A stretch of DNA of 64,000 nt, taken from positions 1-64,000 of the forward strand of contig QFPN01000006.1 in the NCBI GenBank assembly GCA_003241695.1, in the 5' to 3' direction. Of the stretch, positions 33,717-42,719 are shown piece by piece. Source of the stretch: Ancylobacter novellus. GTDB taxonomy: Bacteria > Pseudomonadota > Alphaproteobacteria > Rhizobiales > Methylopilaceae. Within the stretch, counting starts at the first letter, position 1. Every line of letters starts with the position of its first letter. A program made the translations under genes and the position numbers. The notes beneath the pieces were generated by a model. It was given only the letters and a program-made list of their open reading frames with translations, ran no database searches and was not told where the DNA came from.

Positions 33717-34768
33717 AGTCCGGACTCCCGCGCGGGCGTGGCGGCGACGGGCGCGCCGGCGCTCTCGACCTTGACCCCATCGGGTCGCACGCGCGCCGCG
33801 AGAATCTCGAACAGGTCGCGGCCGTCAGGCGCCCGCGTCACGGGCGCGGCGAAACGCGTGTCGTGCATCAGCCCGCTGGCTTCGAGCCGCGCGATCAGCG
33901 CCGGCGCGGCCGCCGAGGAGCCGGCGAGCCGGATGCGGCCGTCGTCGATTTCGAGGTCACGCAGCGCGGTGTCGGCCGGCACCGTCCGGGCGAGGCGGTC
34001 GATCAGCGTGGACATGGCGTCGTCGGGGCGCTTGGCCTTGATCAGCGCCGCCTCCTTCGCGCCGGCCCCTGCTCCCGCGGCGGCGGCCAGCGTGCGCCGG
34101 GCCGCGTTCTGGCGCGTCTCGATGTTGGCGAGGCGAGTTTCGGCCGACCACGAGGCGTAGAGCGAAAGCCCGAGAACCGGAACAACCACGACCGCGGCGG
34201 CGATCGCGGCGAAAGCCACCATGCGCCGGGCGCGGATCAGCGCCGTGTCGCGCGCGCCGCGCCAGAGGTCGAGTTCGAGCGGCCGGTCGAGCGGCTCCGC
34301 GGCCGAGCCGATCGCCGTGGGTTCGAGCCCGCGCGCCGACGCCCTGGCGAGCCAGACGTCGGCGATGTCGCGGGAGGTCGCGGCGAGATCGACCGCGATC
34401 TCCCCGCCCTCGGCGTCGCCCGCCACGCGGTAGCCGTAGAGCGCCCTGTCGGGCGACCACGGAATCAGGCGCTCGAGCCTGTGCTCGATGATCGGTTCGA
34501 GATAGTCGCGGCCGGCGGCCGGCAGCGTCAGGCTGCGGTTCAGAACCTGTCCGACCGGAAGCCGGAGCTCGGTCGGCTGGCCGCCGCGCTTGCGCGCCGT
34601 TTCGGGCAATCGCTTCGGCGGCCCGTCGGCCTGCGCCTCGTAGAGCGCGAGCTCGTCGCCCTCGGCGACCGCGATCAGCCGGCCCCGGCCGCCGGCCTTG
34701 GCGGCGAGCGGCGCGGCGAGCGCCACGAGATCGTCGACCGCCGTCCTGAACACGCCCGAAAGCGACAT
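33713..34768 (-). CDS. gspL: Type II secretion system protein GspL (PilM/PilN-like)
   Basis: A 351-residue inner-membrane platform protein. The N-terminal cytosolic actin-like part (to about 185) contains LPVGQVLNRSLTLPAAGRDYLEPIIEHRLERLIPW, followed by one membrane helix (MVAFAAIAAAVVVVPVLGLSLYASW) and a periplasmic PilN-like domain with a coiled coil. GspL anchors the ATPase GspE to the membrane. The ATG at 34768 has AAGG eight bases upstream and starts MSLSGVFRTAVDD, typical of the family; a GTG 18 codons earlier (34822) has no ribosome-binding site. It lies about 100 bases downstream of gspE. Confidence 0.85.
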   Translation of the reverse strand: MSLSGVFRTAVDDLVALAAPLAAKAGGRGRLIAVAEGDELALYEAQADGPPKRLPETARKRGGQPTELRLPVGQVLNRSLTLPAAGRDYLEPIIEHRLERLIPWSPDRALYGYRVAGDAEGGEIAVDLAATSRDIADVWLARASARGLEPTAIGSAAEPLDRPLELDLWRGARDTALIRARRMVAFAAIAAAVVVVPVLGLSLYASWSAETRLANIETRQNAARRTLAAAAGAGAGAKEAALIKAKRPDDAMSTLIDRLARTVPADTALRDLEIDDGRIRLAGSSAAAPALIARLEASGLMHDTRFAAPVTRAPDGRDLFEILAARVRPDGVKVESAGAPVAATPARESGL

Positions 34769-34874
34769 GCGTCCGACCTTGCCCCAACCGGCCTCGACAT
34801 ACGCGTCGGCCTCATCCGGCACGGCGCTACAATGAAACCGCGACGGCGCGATGTCGACGGTTCCGCCCCGGACG

Positions 34875-36557
34875 TCAACCGGTCGTCCGCAGGACCTCCG
34901 AGATGGTGGTCATGCCGCGGCCGGCCTTGGCGACGCCGTCCTCGAGCATCGTGGTGAGGCCGCCGCGGCGCGCCGCGGCGAGCATCCCGGTCGGATCGGG
35001 ATCCTCGCGGATCCGCTTCCGGACATCGTCGTCGACGCGCATCACCTCGAACACGCCGACGCGGCCGCGATAGCCGGTCTGCCCGCAGGCCGCGCAGCCT
35101 TGAGGGCCGAAGAAGCGCGCCGCCGGGTCAATCCGGAAGCCGCGTTCGGCGGCGAGCGCCTTCGCGGTCTCGGCCTCGCGCGGGTCCTCGCGCTTGCAGC
35201 GTTCGCAGAGCCGCCGCACCAGCCGCTGGCCGAGCACCCCGCGCAGCGCCGAGGCGAGCAGATAAGGCTCGATCCCCATGTCGGTGAGGCGCACCACCGC
35301 GTCGGTCGCCGAATTGGTGTGGAGCGTGGTCAGAACGAGGTGGCCCGTAAGCGCGGCCTGCGCGCCGACCGCCGCCGTCTCGGGATCGCGCATCTCGCCC
35401 ACCATGATGACGTCGGGATCGTGACGCAGGAACGAGCGCAGCGCGGTCGCGAAGGTGAGGCCGATCGCGGGCCGCACCTGGGTCTGGTGGACGCCGGCGA
35501 TCTGGTACTCGATCGGATCCTCGACGGTGACGATCTTGCGCGCCGGGTCGTTCAGAAGCTGCATCGCGGTCGCGAGCGTCGTGGTCTTGCCCGAGCCGGT
35601 GGGGCCCGTGACGATGACGATGCCGTGCGGCTCGGCGAGCAGCGCCTTGAAGGCGGCGAGATCGCGCCCCCCGAGGCCGATGCGCTCGAACTCCAGCAGC
35701 CGCGAGTCCTTCAGCAGGATGCGGAGCACGGCGGTCTCGCCGTACATGGTCGGCATGGTGGCGACGCGCAGGTCCGCCTCGTTGCGCCCGATGAACACGT
35801 TGGCGCGCCCGTCCTGCGGCAGGCGGCGTTCGGCGATGTCGAGGCTCGCGAGAATCTTCACGCGCGACAGCACCGCCGCGGCGAGATGGCGCGGCGCGAC
35901 CTGTTCGGTCCTGAGATGGCCGTCGACCCGCAGGCGGATGCGGAGCTCGTCGCGGCCGGTCTCGATGTGGATGTCGGTGGCGCCGAGGTCGATCGCCCGC
36001 TCCAGGAGGTGGTCGACGAGACGGACGACGGGCGCGCCGCGCGCGAGGTCCTTGAGGGCCTCGACGGTGTCGGCGGGCGCGGCTTCCGCCGCGGCGCCCT
36101 GGGCCGCGCCAGTCCGCCCGGCGTCGGAGGCGGCCTGCTCGAACAGCAGGTCGATTTCCTCGAACGACACCACGACGAGGCGCGCGGGGGCGCCGAGAGC
36201 GAGCTTCACCGCCGCGAGCCCCTCGCCGGCGGGATCGGCGACCGCGACGCCCACGCCGCCGTCGAGCTCGAACGGATAGGCGAAAGCCTCGCGCAGGAAG
36301 TTGCGGGAAAGGCCGTCGATCCGGGGGCTGGCCGCCGCGACTTCCGAGAAGCTCATGCGCGGCAGACGGTGCAGCGTCGCGAGCGCCTCCGCGAGGTCCG
36401 GCGCCGCGACCGCGCCCGCGCGCCACAGCGCTTCGGCTTCGCCCGAAACGTCCCGCGCGCCGGCCGGTCGCTCCGCGGGCGGCGGCATGTCGACCAGCAG
36501 CCCGAGGCGGGTCAGGTGGCCGGCGAGCTCGGTCGGGGGCGGCGTCGGTGCGTTCAT
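34875..36557 (-). CDS. gspE: Type II secretion ATPase GspE
   Basis: A 560-residue secretion ATPase. The core shows Walker A GPTGSGKTT (318-326), an Asp-box region with IVTVEDPIEYQIAG, Walker B FLRHDPDVIMVGEMRDPET, the His-box LTGHLVLTTLHTN, and a C-terminal four-Cys zinc finger (CERC then CAAC in GPQGCAACGQTGYRG). It powers pseudopilus assembly with GspL/GspF. The ATG at 36557 begins a short N-terminal domain; an ATG-less extension to 36605 is not needed. It is the first gene of the leftward operon, divergent from gspD. Confidence 0.94.
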   Translation of the reverse strand: MNAPTPPPTELAGHLTRLGLLVDMPPPAERPAGARDVSGEAEALWRAGAVAAPDLAEALATLHRLPRMSFSEVAAASPRIDGLSRNFLREAFAYPFELDGGVGVAVADPAGEGLAAVKLALGAPARLVVVSFEEIDLLFEQAASDAGRTGAAQGAAAEAAPADTVEALKDLARGAPVVRLVDHLLERAIDLGATDIHIETGRDELRIRLRVDGHLRTEQVAPRHLAAAVLSRVKILASLDIAERRLPQDGRANVFIGRNEADLRVATMPTMYGETAVLRILLKDSRLLEFERIGLGGRDLAAFKALLAEPHGIVIVTGPTGSGKTTTLATAMQLLNDPARKIVTVEDPIEYQIAGVHQTQVRPAIGLTFATALRSFLRHDPDVIMVGEMRDPETAAVGAQAALTGHLVLTTLHTNSATDAVVRLTDMGIEPYLLASALRGVLGQRLVRRLCERCKREDPREAETAKALAAERGFRIDPAARFFGPQGCAACGQTGYRGRVGVFEVMRVDDDVRKRIREDPDPTGMLAAARRGGLTTMLEDGVAKAGRGMTTISEVLRTTG

Positions 36558-37208
36558 GTCGGCTCTTCGCTCCGCCCCGCGCGGGCGGGGCGTCAAGCGA
36601 AGCATATGCGCGAAGCCTCTGACGACAAAATGAACGTGCGGCGGCGCCTCGGAACCGGCGGTCGCGGTCGCGTCGAACGAAGTAACGTGCGGTCGATTAC
36701 ATGCCGGGCGGACACGCTCGCCTTCGGCGAATCACGGCCCAGCGGTCGATTTTCCGTCCGTCCTCGACGCCGCGACTGCGGATCGGGGTGTTGCCGTGGA
36801 ACATCAAGACGCCGACGTCGACCCGAATTCGTGTTCCGGCGGTCGCGAGAGGACGTCGGCCCAGTCTTGGCGCGACAAGAAGAGGCTCGGGCGGGGCGCT
36901 TCGTGCGCCGGGTCGGTATCGAGGCCCCACGTCTCCGTCGGCGGCCATCCTGTGGATCGGCCGGACGGTCGCCCCGACACCCTTTCGTCGACGAAATTTT
37001 TCTTTCTTCGTTATTAAATGACGATCGCCAAGTTATTAATTTTTAGATGAGCAAGCATTGGATTTATTAAATTCATGTCAGCTTCATGTCAAAAGCATCC
37101 CTGCTTTAACCAATAGCTGAGCGGTCTCAACGGTTTGACTTTTGGCGACGGCGAGCATTGACTGTATTCTACGAAGCTCGGGGCTTCGTTTCGTTCGGGG
37201 TGACGGAA
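36558..37208. other. Divergent control region between gspE and gspD
   Basis: A 651-base gap. The left 430 bases are GC-rich and reading frames there (for example 36701-37021 and 36796-37017 on +) have Arg/Pro-rich shadow composition with no conserved motif, so I call no gene. The right part (about 36990-37100) is strongly A/T-rich, with TTATTAA at 37011, 37033 and 37064 (spacings 22 and 31 bases, near whole helical turns) and a Pho-box-like repeat at 37072-37091. It probably carries the promoter of the rightward secretion operon. Confidence 0.6.
37072..37091. promoter_or_regulatory. Pho-box-like tandem repeat upstream of gspD
   Basis: TTCATGTCA occurs twice (37072-37080, 37083-37091), exactly 11 bases apart, giving TGTCA-N6-TGTCA. 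Rhizobial PhoB sites are two CTGTCAT-type 7-mers at an 11-base period, so the geometry and the TGTCA core match while flanking bases do not. It lies about 118 bases before the gspD ATG. Phosphate control is inference. Confidence 0.5.
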
Positions 37209-39536
37209 ATGAATGCGGTGCGGTTGATTGGCGTCGGCGCATGCCTCGCCTTGCTGGTCGCCTGTTCGGCGACGACCGAGGAGGCCGGACCGCGTTCGTC
37301 GCTGCTCGACACCGGCCTGTTCACCAACCTCAAGGCGAAGAACCCGCGCTCCGAAGGCCGCGGCGGCCCGCTCGCGATGACCGTCTCCAACTCCGCCACG
37401 ACCAGCATGACCGCGACCGACGGTCCCGCGGCCGGCGACGCGACGCTGAAGCGGATGGCCTTCGTTGGCGAGGACGCAGAGGAGTCCGGCGGCGGCCAGG
37501 CGGCGGGCGGCGGCGGCTCCTACCGGCTGAATTTCGAGAACGCCGACGTCCGCGAGGTCGTGCAGGCGGTGCTCGGCGAGACGCTTCGCATCAACTACAC
37601 CATGACCGAGGACGTCTCGGGCAAGGTGACGATCTCCTCGCCGCGCGCCATGACCAGCGGCGAGCTGCTGTCCGCGCTCGAGGCCTCGCTCAACGCCAAC
37701 GGCTTCTCGATGACGAAGTCGGCGGGCGGCTACCGCATCGCGCCGACGTCGGTCGGCGGCGGCGTGGTCGACACGCCCTTCGCGACCCAGCCGAGCTACG
37801 GCGTATCGGTCGTGCCGCTGCGCCACGTCTCGGCTGCCACCATGGGCAAGCTCGTCGCCGGCTTCATCACCGAGAACGACGGCCTCAGGGTCGACGCCGG
37901 CCGCAACGCCATGGTGGTGCGCGGTCCGGGCGCGAAGCGGCAGGAGGCGATCGAGGCGATCATGTCGTTCGACGCCGACTGGATGCAGAACCAGGCGGTC
38001 GGCATCTACGAGGTGCGACAGGCCCAGCCCGAGGCGGTCGTGACCGAGCTGAACCGCGTGTTCGACGCGGAGCAGAAGGGCGGCGCCGCGGGCGGCGTCA
38101 TCCAGTTCAAGCCGATCAACCGTCTCCGCGCGGTCATGGTCGTGAGCAAGAATCCGGCGCTGCTGAAGCGCGCCGAGACCTGGGTGAAGCGGCTCGACCG
38201 CGACACCGCGAGCGGCGCCGAGAACGTCTTCGTCTACAAGGCGCGCTACCGCGACGCCAAGGAGCTCGCCCGCATCGTCACGAGCCTGTTCCGCGCCGGC
38301 GGCGACGGCGGGCGCGGCTCTTCGGCGAGCACGGGCCAGCAGTCGGCGAGCGCGAGCCAGTCCGGCTCCGGCCAGAGCGGATCGTCGAGCGGCTCCTCGT
38401 CCGGCTTCGGCTCTTCGTCGTCCTCCGGTTTCGGCTCCAGCTCGTCGATGTCCGGAGCGGACGCGGCGCGCTCGGCCCTGCAGGGGCGGTCCAATTCCGG
38501 AACGCAGTCGGCCTTCAACAATCCCAATTTCGACCAGCAGGGCGACGGAAGCTCGGCCGCGGCCGAAGGCGGCGGGGGCGATTCGATCGACCTCACCAGC
38601 CGCTCCCAGGGCGACCGCGCAAACGTTCTGGTGAGCGCCGACGCCGCCAACAACGCCGTCGTGGTCTACGCCGACGGCTACACCTACCAGAAGATCCACG
38701 CGGCGCTGCGCCAGCTCGACAGCGCGCCGCTCCAGGTCGCGATCCAGGCGACCATCGCCGAAGTGACGCTCAACGACGAGATGAAGCAGGGCGTCGAGTA
38801 TTTCGTGAAGTCGGGCAATATCGGCCTGGGGAAGAACAACGGATCGCTCAGCCTGTTCGGCTCGACCGTCAGCACGCTCGCGTCGGCCGCTCCGGGCTTC
38901 AACCTGCTGATCGGCGCCAACGCCAGCCCCGACGTGGTGATCTCGGCCCTCGATCGCGTCACGGACGTCGAGATCCTGTCGTCGCCGTCGCTCGTCGTGG
39001 CGGAGAACCAGCCGGCCAACTTCCAGGTCGGCGACGAGGTGCCTATCACGACCCGTCAGGCCCAGAGCGTCGAGAATCCGGATTCCCCGCTCGTCAACTC
39101 GGTCGAGTACCGCGACACCGGCGTGATCCTGAACGTCACGCCGCGCATCGGCCAGAACGACGCCGTGACGATGCAGATCGAACAGGAGATCTCCGCCGTC
39201 GCGAGCGGGTCGAACACCCTCACCCCGACGCTCTCGAAGCGGCGCGTGGCGAGCAACGTCTCCGTCATCAGCGGCCAGACCGTCCTGCTCGCCGGCCTGA
39301 TCTCAAAGCGCAACGAGCGCGGCCGCAACCAGATCCCGGGCCTCGGCGACCTCCCGGGCGTCGGCGCTCTGTTCGGGCAGCGCTCCCACACCGCCCAGCG
39401 CACCGAACTCGTGGTGTTCATCCGGCCGACCGTGATCCGCACCGGCGAGGACGCGCAGGCGGTCGCCGAAGAGTTCCGCTCGCGGCTCATCATGAACAAG
39501 CCGCAGGGACTTCGGCCGGCGAGCTACACGAAGTAA
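37209..39536 (+). CDS. gspD: Type II secretion secretin GspD
   Basis: A 775-residue outer-membrane secretin and putative lipoprotein: signal MNAVRLIGVGACLALLVAC with lipobox LVAC (Cys19). N-domains begin near 105 (YRLNFENADVREVVQAVLGE), include two further repeats (GVSVVPLRHVSAATMGKLV and VFVYKARYRDAKELARIV), and the secretin core ends with SKRRVASNVSVISGQTVLLAGLI and LPGVGALFGQRS. A Ser/Gly-rich linker of about 80 residues (about 365-450) interrupts the N-domains, as in other alphaproteobacterial GspD. The ATG at 37209 begins exactly at the signal peptide; upstream codons lack signal character. First gene of the rightward operon. Confidence 0.94.
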   Translation: MNAVRLIGVGACLALLVACSATTEEAGPRSSLLDTGLFTNLKAKNPRSEGRGGPLAMTVSNSATTSMTATDGPAAGDATLKRMAFVGEDAEESGGGQAAGGGGSYRLNFENADVREVVQAVLGETLRINYTMTEDVSGKVTISSPRAMTSGELLSALEASLNANGFSMTKSAGGYRIAPTSVGGGVVDTPFATQPSYGVSVVPLRHVSAATMGKLVAGFITENDGLRVDAGRNAMVVRGPGAKRQEAIEAIMSFDADWMQNQAVGIYEVRQAQPEAVVTELNRVFDAEQKGGAAGGVIQFKPINRLRAVMVVSKNPALLKRAETWVKRLDRDTASGAENVFVYKARYRDAKELARIVTSLFRAGGDGGRGSSASTGQQSASASQSGSGQSGSSSGSSSGFGSSSSSGFGSSSSMSGADAARSALQGRSNSGTQSAFNNPNFDQQGDGSSAAAEGGGGDSIDLTSRSQGDRANVLVSADAANNAVVVYADGYTYQKIHAALRQLDSAPLQVAIQATIAEVTLNDEMKQGVEYFVKSGNIGLGKNNGSLSLFGSTVSTLASAAPGFNLLIGANASPDVVISALDRVTDVEILSSPSLVVAENQPANFQVGDEVPITTRQAQSVENPDSPLVNSVEYRDTGVILNVTPRIGQNDAVTMQIEQEISAVASGSNTLTPTLSKRRVASNVSVISGQTVLLAGLISKRNERGRNQIPGLGDLPGVGALFGQRSHTAQRTELVVFIRPTVIRTGEDAQAVAEEFRSRLIMNKPQGLRPASYTK

Positions 39537-39543
39537 GGCTCCC

Positions 39544-40095
39544 ATGTCGCGCGAAGCGTTGATCGAGACGGGGGTCGCCGCGGCCGCGCTCGGCCTTGCG
39601 GCGCTGATCGCTCTCGAACCGCGGATTGGCGGCCCGACGACCACGCTCGCGCTTTGCCTCGCGGTCAGCTGGATCGTCTGGAGCGACGTCCGCGATTTCA
39701 TCATCCCCGACGGCGCGGTCGTCGCCCTCGGCGCGCTCGCGCTCGGCGCCCATCTCGCCGCCGACGGGCTGAGCTCCGAGATCGCCCTGCTGGCGCTCGC
39801 CGGGGGCGCCCTGTGCGGCGCGGCGCTGTGGGCGGTGCGCGAGGGTTACTACCGGCTGCGCGGGCATGACGGCCTCGGCTTCGGCGACGTGAAGCTCGCC
39901 GTCTCCGCCGGCGTTCTGGTCGGGCCGGCCGGCTTCGCGCTCGCCCTGCTCGCGGCGTCCAGCGCCGGAATCGCGGTCGCGCTGCTCAGGCGGCGCTCCG
40001 CCGACGCGCGGCTGCCGCTCGGCGCGCTCCTCGCCCCGGCGGCGCTTGCGGTCTGGATTTTCGGGTTCGACCGCGCCGCGGCGCTCGCCGGCTGA
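39544..40095 (+). CDS. Prepilin peptidase, short A24-type
   Basis: A 183-residue integral membrane aspartic protease that processes pseudopilins. The two catalytic-site regions are visible: D48/D51 in IVWSDVRDFIIPD and D115 in the GxGD motif GLGFGDVKLA. About five hydrophobic helices. It lacks the N-terminal methyltransferase domain of full-length GspO/PilD, so N-methylation would need another enzyme. It starts 8 bases after gspD, overlapping its ribosome-binding region, and ends 6 bases before gspF. It should cleave GspG, H, I, J and K encoded just downstream. Confidence 0.85.
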   Translation: MSREALIETGVAAAALGLAALIALEPRIGGPTTTLALCLAVSWIVWSDVRDFIIPDGAVVALGALALGAHLAADGLSSEIALLALAGGALCGAALWAVREGYYRLRGHDGLGFGDVKLAVSAGVLVGPAGFALALLAASSAGIAVALLRRRSADARLPLGALLAPAALAVWIFGFDRAAALAG

Positions 40096-40100
40096 CGCCG

Positions 40101-41312
40101 ATGGCCCTGTTCGAATACCGGGCGCTCAACCCGACGGGCAAGATGGTGACGGGCTCCATGGAGGGGTCCTCGCGCGCCGAGGTGCTGGCGGAGCTCGACC
40201 GCGCGGGCTTCACGCCGGTTTCCGCGACCGAAAGCGACGGCGGCAAGCGCCGGAACTGGCGCGAGCTGCTGACGCCGGATCCCTCGCCCGAGCACATCAC
40301 CGGCTTCACGCTCGACCTCGCGATGCTGCTCAAGGGCGGCGTGCCGCTGAACCAGGCGCTCGCGATCCTCACCCAGATGGAGCAGCGCCGCTGGCTCGTC
40401 CGTCTGATCGAGGAGCTGCACGCCGAGATCGCCGGCGGCAAGAGCTTCAGCCAGGCGCTCGCGCTCCACCCGCGCTCCTTCCCGCCGGTCTACGTCCAGA
40501 CGATCGCCGTCGCGGAAAGCGCGGGCAGGCTCGAGGAGGCGCTGACCGACATCGCGACCGAGCGCCAGCGCAACGAGAAGCTGAAACGCTCCTTCACCTC
40601 CGCCGTGGCCTATCCGGCCTTTCTCGTGCTCGCGGCGCTCGGCGTGATGTCGTTCGTGCTGCTGTTCGTCATTCCCCAGTTCGAGGGCGCGCTGCAGGGG
40701 TTCCGCTCCCGGCTGTCGCCCTCGACGACCTTCGTCTTCGACCTGTCCCGCTGGTTCCGCGACAATGTCGACTTCATCCTGATCGGGATCGCGGGAACGC
40801 TCGGGAGCCTGCTGCTGCTGAGCAGGCTCGGGCGCGGCGGAAATCTGTTTGTGCGGCTTTTCGCCCGCGCGCCGCTGACCGGGACCATGCTCACCCACGA
40901 GCTCACCGTCACCTTCTGCCGGACGCTTGCGATCCTGCTCTCGAACGGCGTCCCGATCTCCAACGCGCTGCGCCTGATCCGCGACATCGTGCGCGTTCCG
41001 TCCGCCGCGACCGCGATCGACGCCGCGATCGCCGACGTGCGGCAGGGGCAGCGGCTGTCCGAGGCGCTGTCGAAACACGCCTTCCTTCCGGCGCATGTCA
41101 CGCAGATGCTGCGGGTGGGCGAGGAGTCGGGCCGGCTCGCAGACAGCGCGTCGCGGATCTCGGGTTTTTACGAAGCGAAGCTCGACGCCAGCCTGCGCCG
41201 TCTCGTGGCCGTCATCGGACCCGTGATGATGATGCTTGTGGCCTGCCTCGTCGGCTGGCTTATCGTGTCGGTGATGACGGCGCTGACGAGCATCAACGAT
41301 CTTCTGGTTTAG
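40101..41312 (+). CDS. gspF: Type II secretion platform protein GspF
   Basis: A 403-residue polytopic inner-membrane protein with two repeated GspF domains (about 70-195 and 273-395), each ending in a hydrophobic helix. Markers: FEYRALNPTGKMVTGSME at the N-terminus, FTLDLAMLLKGGVPLNQALAIL, and the C-terminal RRLVAVIGPVMMMLVACLVGWLIVSVMTALTSIND. It is the platform on which the pseudopilus is assembled by GspE. Start ATG at 40101 follows the prepilin-peptidase stop by a few bases. Confidence 0.94.
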   Translation: MALFEYRALNPTGKMVTGSMEGSSRAEVLAELDRAGFTPVSATESDGGKRRNWRELLTPDPSPEHITGFTLDLAMLLKGGVPLNQALAILTQMEQRRWLVRLIEELHAEIAGGKSFSQALALHPRSFPPVYVQTIAVAESAGRLEEALTDIATERQRNEKLKRSFTSAVAYPAFLVLAALGVMSFVLLFVIPQFEGALQGFRSRLSPSTTFVFDLSRWFRDNVDFILIGIAGTLGSLLLLSRLGRGGNLFVRLFARAPLTGTMLTHELTVTFCRTLAILLSNGVPISNALRLIRDIVRVPSAATAIDAAIADVRQGQRLSEALSKHAFLPAHVTQMLRVGEESGRLADSASRISGFYEAKLDASLRRLVAVIGPVMMMLVACLVGWLIVSVMTALTSINDLLV

Positions 41313-41323
41313 GGTTTTCGCGC

Positions 41324-41776
41324 ATGATGGACTTTCGCAAATCGCGCGCCCGCCGCGCCGAAGGCCGGGACCGCACCGGCGGCTTCACGCTCGTCGAGCT
41401 TCTTGTCGTTCTCGTGATCCTCGGGCTCGTGATGAGCCTCGTGGGACCGCGCGTTCTCGGCTACCTGTCGAGCTCGCGCGAGCGGGCGGCGAAGCTGCAG
41501 CTGCAGTCGTTCTCGGCCGCGCTCGACCTTTATTATCTCGACATGGGCCGCTATCCGACGACCTCGGAAGGCCTGCAGGCGCTCGTCAAGGCGCCGGCCG
41601 GCCAGGACAAATGGGCCGGCCCCTACGTCCAGCAGGGCTCAATCCCGCTCGATCCGTGGGGCAACGCCTACGAGTACCGGACGCCGGGACGCACCAAGGC
41701 CTACGGCATCTCGTCGCTCGGCTCCGACGGACGGCGCGGAGGCGAAGGTGACGCGGCCGACATCGTCAACGACTGA
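41324..41776 (+). CDS. gspG: Major pseudopilin GspG
   Basis: A 150-residue major pseudopilin. A basic leader (about 1-19) ends at the prepilin cleavage G/FTLVELLVVLVILGLVM, with Glu at +5. The mature C-terminus shows the calcium-binding loop signature GSIPLDPWGNAYEYRTPG and SLGSDGRRGGEGDAADI. Two adjacent ATGs (41324, 41327) are possible. It overlaps gspH by 29 bases. Confidence 0.95.
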   Translation: MMDFRKSRARRAEGRDRTGGFTLVELLVVLVILGLVMSLVGPRVLGYLSSSRERAAKLQLQSFSAALDLYYLDMGRYPTTSEGLQALVKAPAGQDKWAGPYVQQGSIPLDPWGNAYEYRTPGRTKAYGISSLGSDGRRGGEGDAADIVND

Positions 41777-42233
41777 CGGCGTCCCGCCGCGGCGGGACGC
41801 GGGCGGCGGTTTCGCGCTGATCGAGCTGATGCTCGCCTTGGCGCTGATCGCGCTGGTTGCAGCCCTCGCCCTGCCGCGCGGCCGCCCCTTCGACGGCGGC
41901 GCGGCGCTGCGCGCCAAGGCCTACGAGACTGCCGCGCTGCTGCGCATGGACCGCGACGCCGCCCGCCTCCTCGATCGCGAGGTGGCGACGGTGGTGGATT
42001 TCGGTCGCCGCCGCGTCGCCTCCGGCGCCGCGCCCCAGGCGGTCGACATTCCGGACAAGATCCGGATGCGGCTTTCGGCCGACCGCTTTTCCGGCTTCCG
42101 CTTCTTTCCCGACGGTCGCTCGAGCGGCGGCGACCTCACGCTTGACGCCGGCGGCGGGCGGCGGCTCAGGCTGACCGTGAACGGCCTCACCTCCGCGGTC
42201 GAGATCCGCTCCGACGAGGGGCGCGGAGAATGA
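41748..42233 (+). CDS. gspH: Minor pseudopilin GspH
   Basis: A 161-residue minor pseudopilin with a prepilin leader ending GG/FALIELMLALALIALVAALALP; the rest is a short beta-rich domain with FRFFPDGRSSGGDLTL, typical of GspH/FimT. The start overlaps gspG by 29 bases, and its stop overlaps gspI as ATGA. Prepilin peptidase should cleave after Gly20-Gly21. Confidence 0.88.
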   Translation: MTRPTSSTTDGVPPRRDAGGGFALIELMLALALIALVAALALPRGRPFDGGAALRAKAYETAALLRMDRDAARLLDREVATVVDFGRRRVASGAAPQAVDIPDKIRMRLSADRFSGFRFFPDGRSSGGDLTLDAGGGRRLRLTVNGLTSAVEIRSDEGRGE

Positions 42234-42718
42234 CGCGGGGCGCGCGCCGGGCGGGCTTCACGCTGATCGAGACGCTGGTCGCGCTTGTGGTCCTGACCGT
42301 CGTGATGCTCGCCGCCCAGCGCGGCTTCGTGACGGCGCGGCTCGGCCTCGACCGGGCGCAATCGACGCTCGCGGCGGAGGCGGTGGCGCGCTCGATCGTC
42401 GAGACCGAGCTCGGCCGGCTCGCCGCGGCTCCCGGCGTCCAGAGCGGCGAGACCGACGGCCTCGCCTGGACGGTCACGACCGAGCCGATCGTGCTGCCGA
42501 TCCCGCCTGCGCCGCCGCCGCCGACCGCTGTCCGCACCGCCGGCGCGGCCGAAGCGGCCCCGGCCGGCGCTCCGGCGTCCCAGTCCGACCCTGCGGACGC
42601 GCAGAAGCAGGCCGAGGAGGCCGCGCGCTGGCTGCCGATGCGGGTCACGGTCGCGGTCGCCAACGGGCGCGGACGACCGCTCGCGATCGAGACGCTGCAT
42701 CTCGCCAAGGCGCCGTGA
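42230..42718 (+). CDS. gspI: Minor pseudopilin GspI
   Basis: A 162-residue minor pseudopilin: a short leader and cleavage at AG/FTLIETLVALVVLTVVMLA, then a mature domain with QSTLAAEAVARSIVETELGRLAA and a Pro/Ala-rich insertion around residues 85-125 (PIPPAPPPPTAV). ATGA overlap with gspH. GspI typically forms the tip complex with GspJ and GspK. Confidence 0.86.
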   Translation: MTRGARRAGFTLIETLVALVVLTVVMLAAQRGFVTARLGLDRAQSTLAAEAVARSIVETELGRLAAAPGVQSGETDGLAWTVTTEPIVLPIPPAPPPPTAVRTAGAAEAAPAGAPASQSDPADAQKQAEEAARWLPMRVTVAVANGRGRPLAIETLHLAKAP

Positions 42719-42719
42719 G

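Noticed and set aside
36701..37021. Short plus-strand frames in the gspE-gspD gap
   Set aside because: Basic shadow composition, no ribosome-binding site and no motif; region better explained as regulatory.
34851..37046. Long plus-strand frame opposite gspE and its upstream region
   Set aside because: Arg/Gly/Ala-rich antisense frame without any conserved segment.
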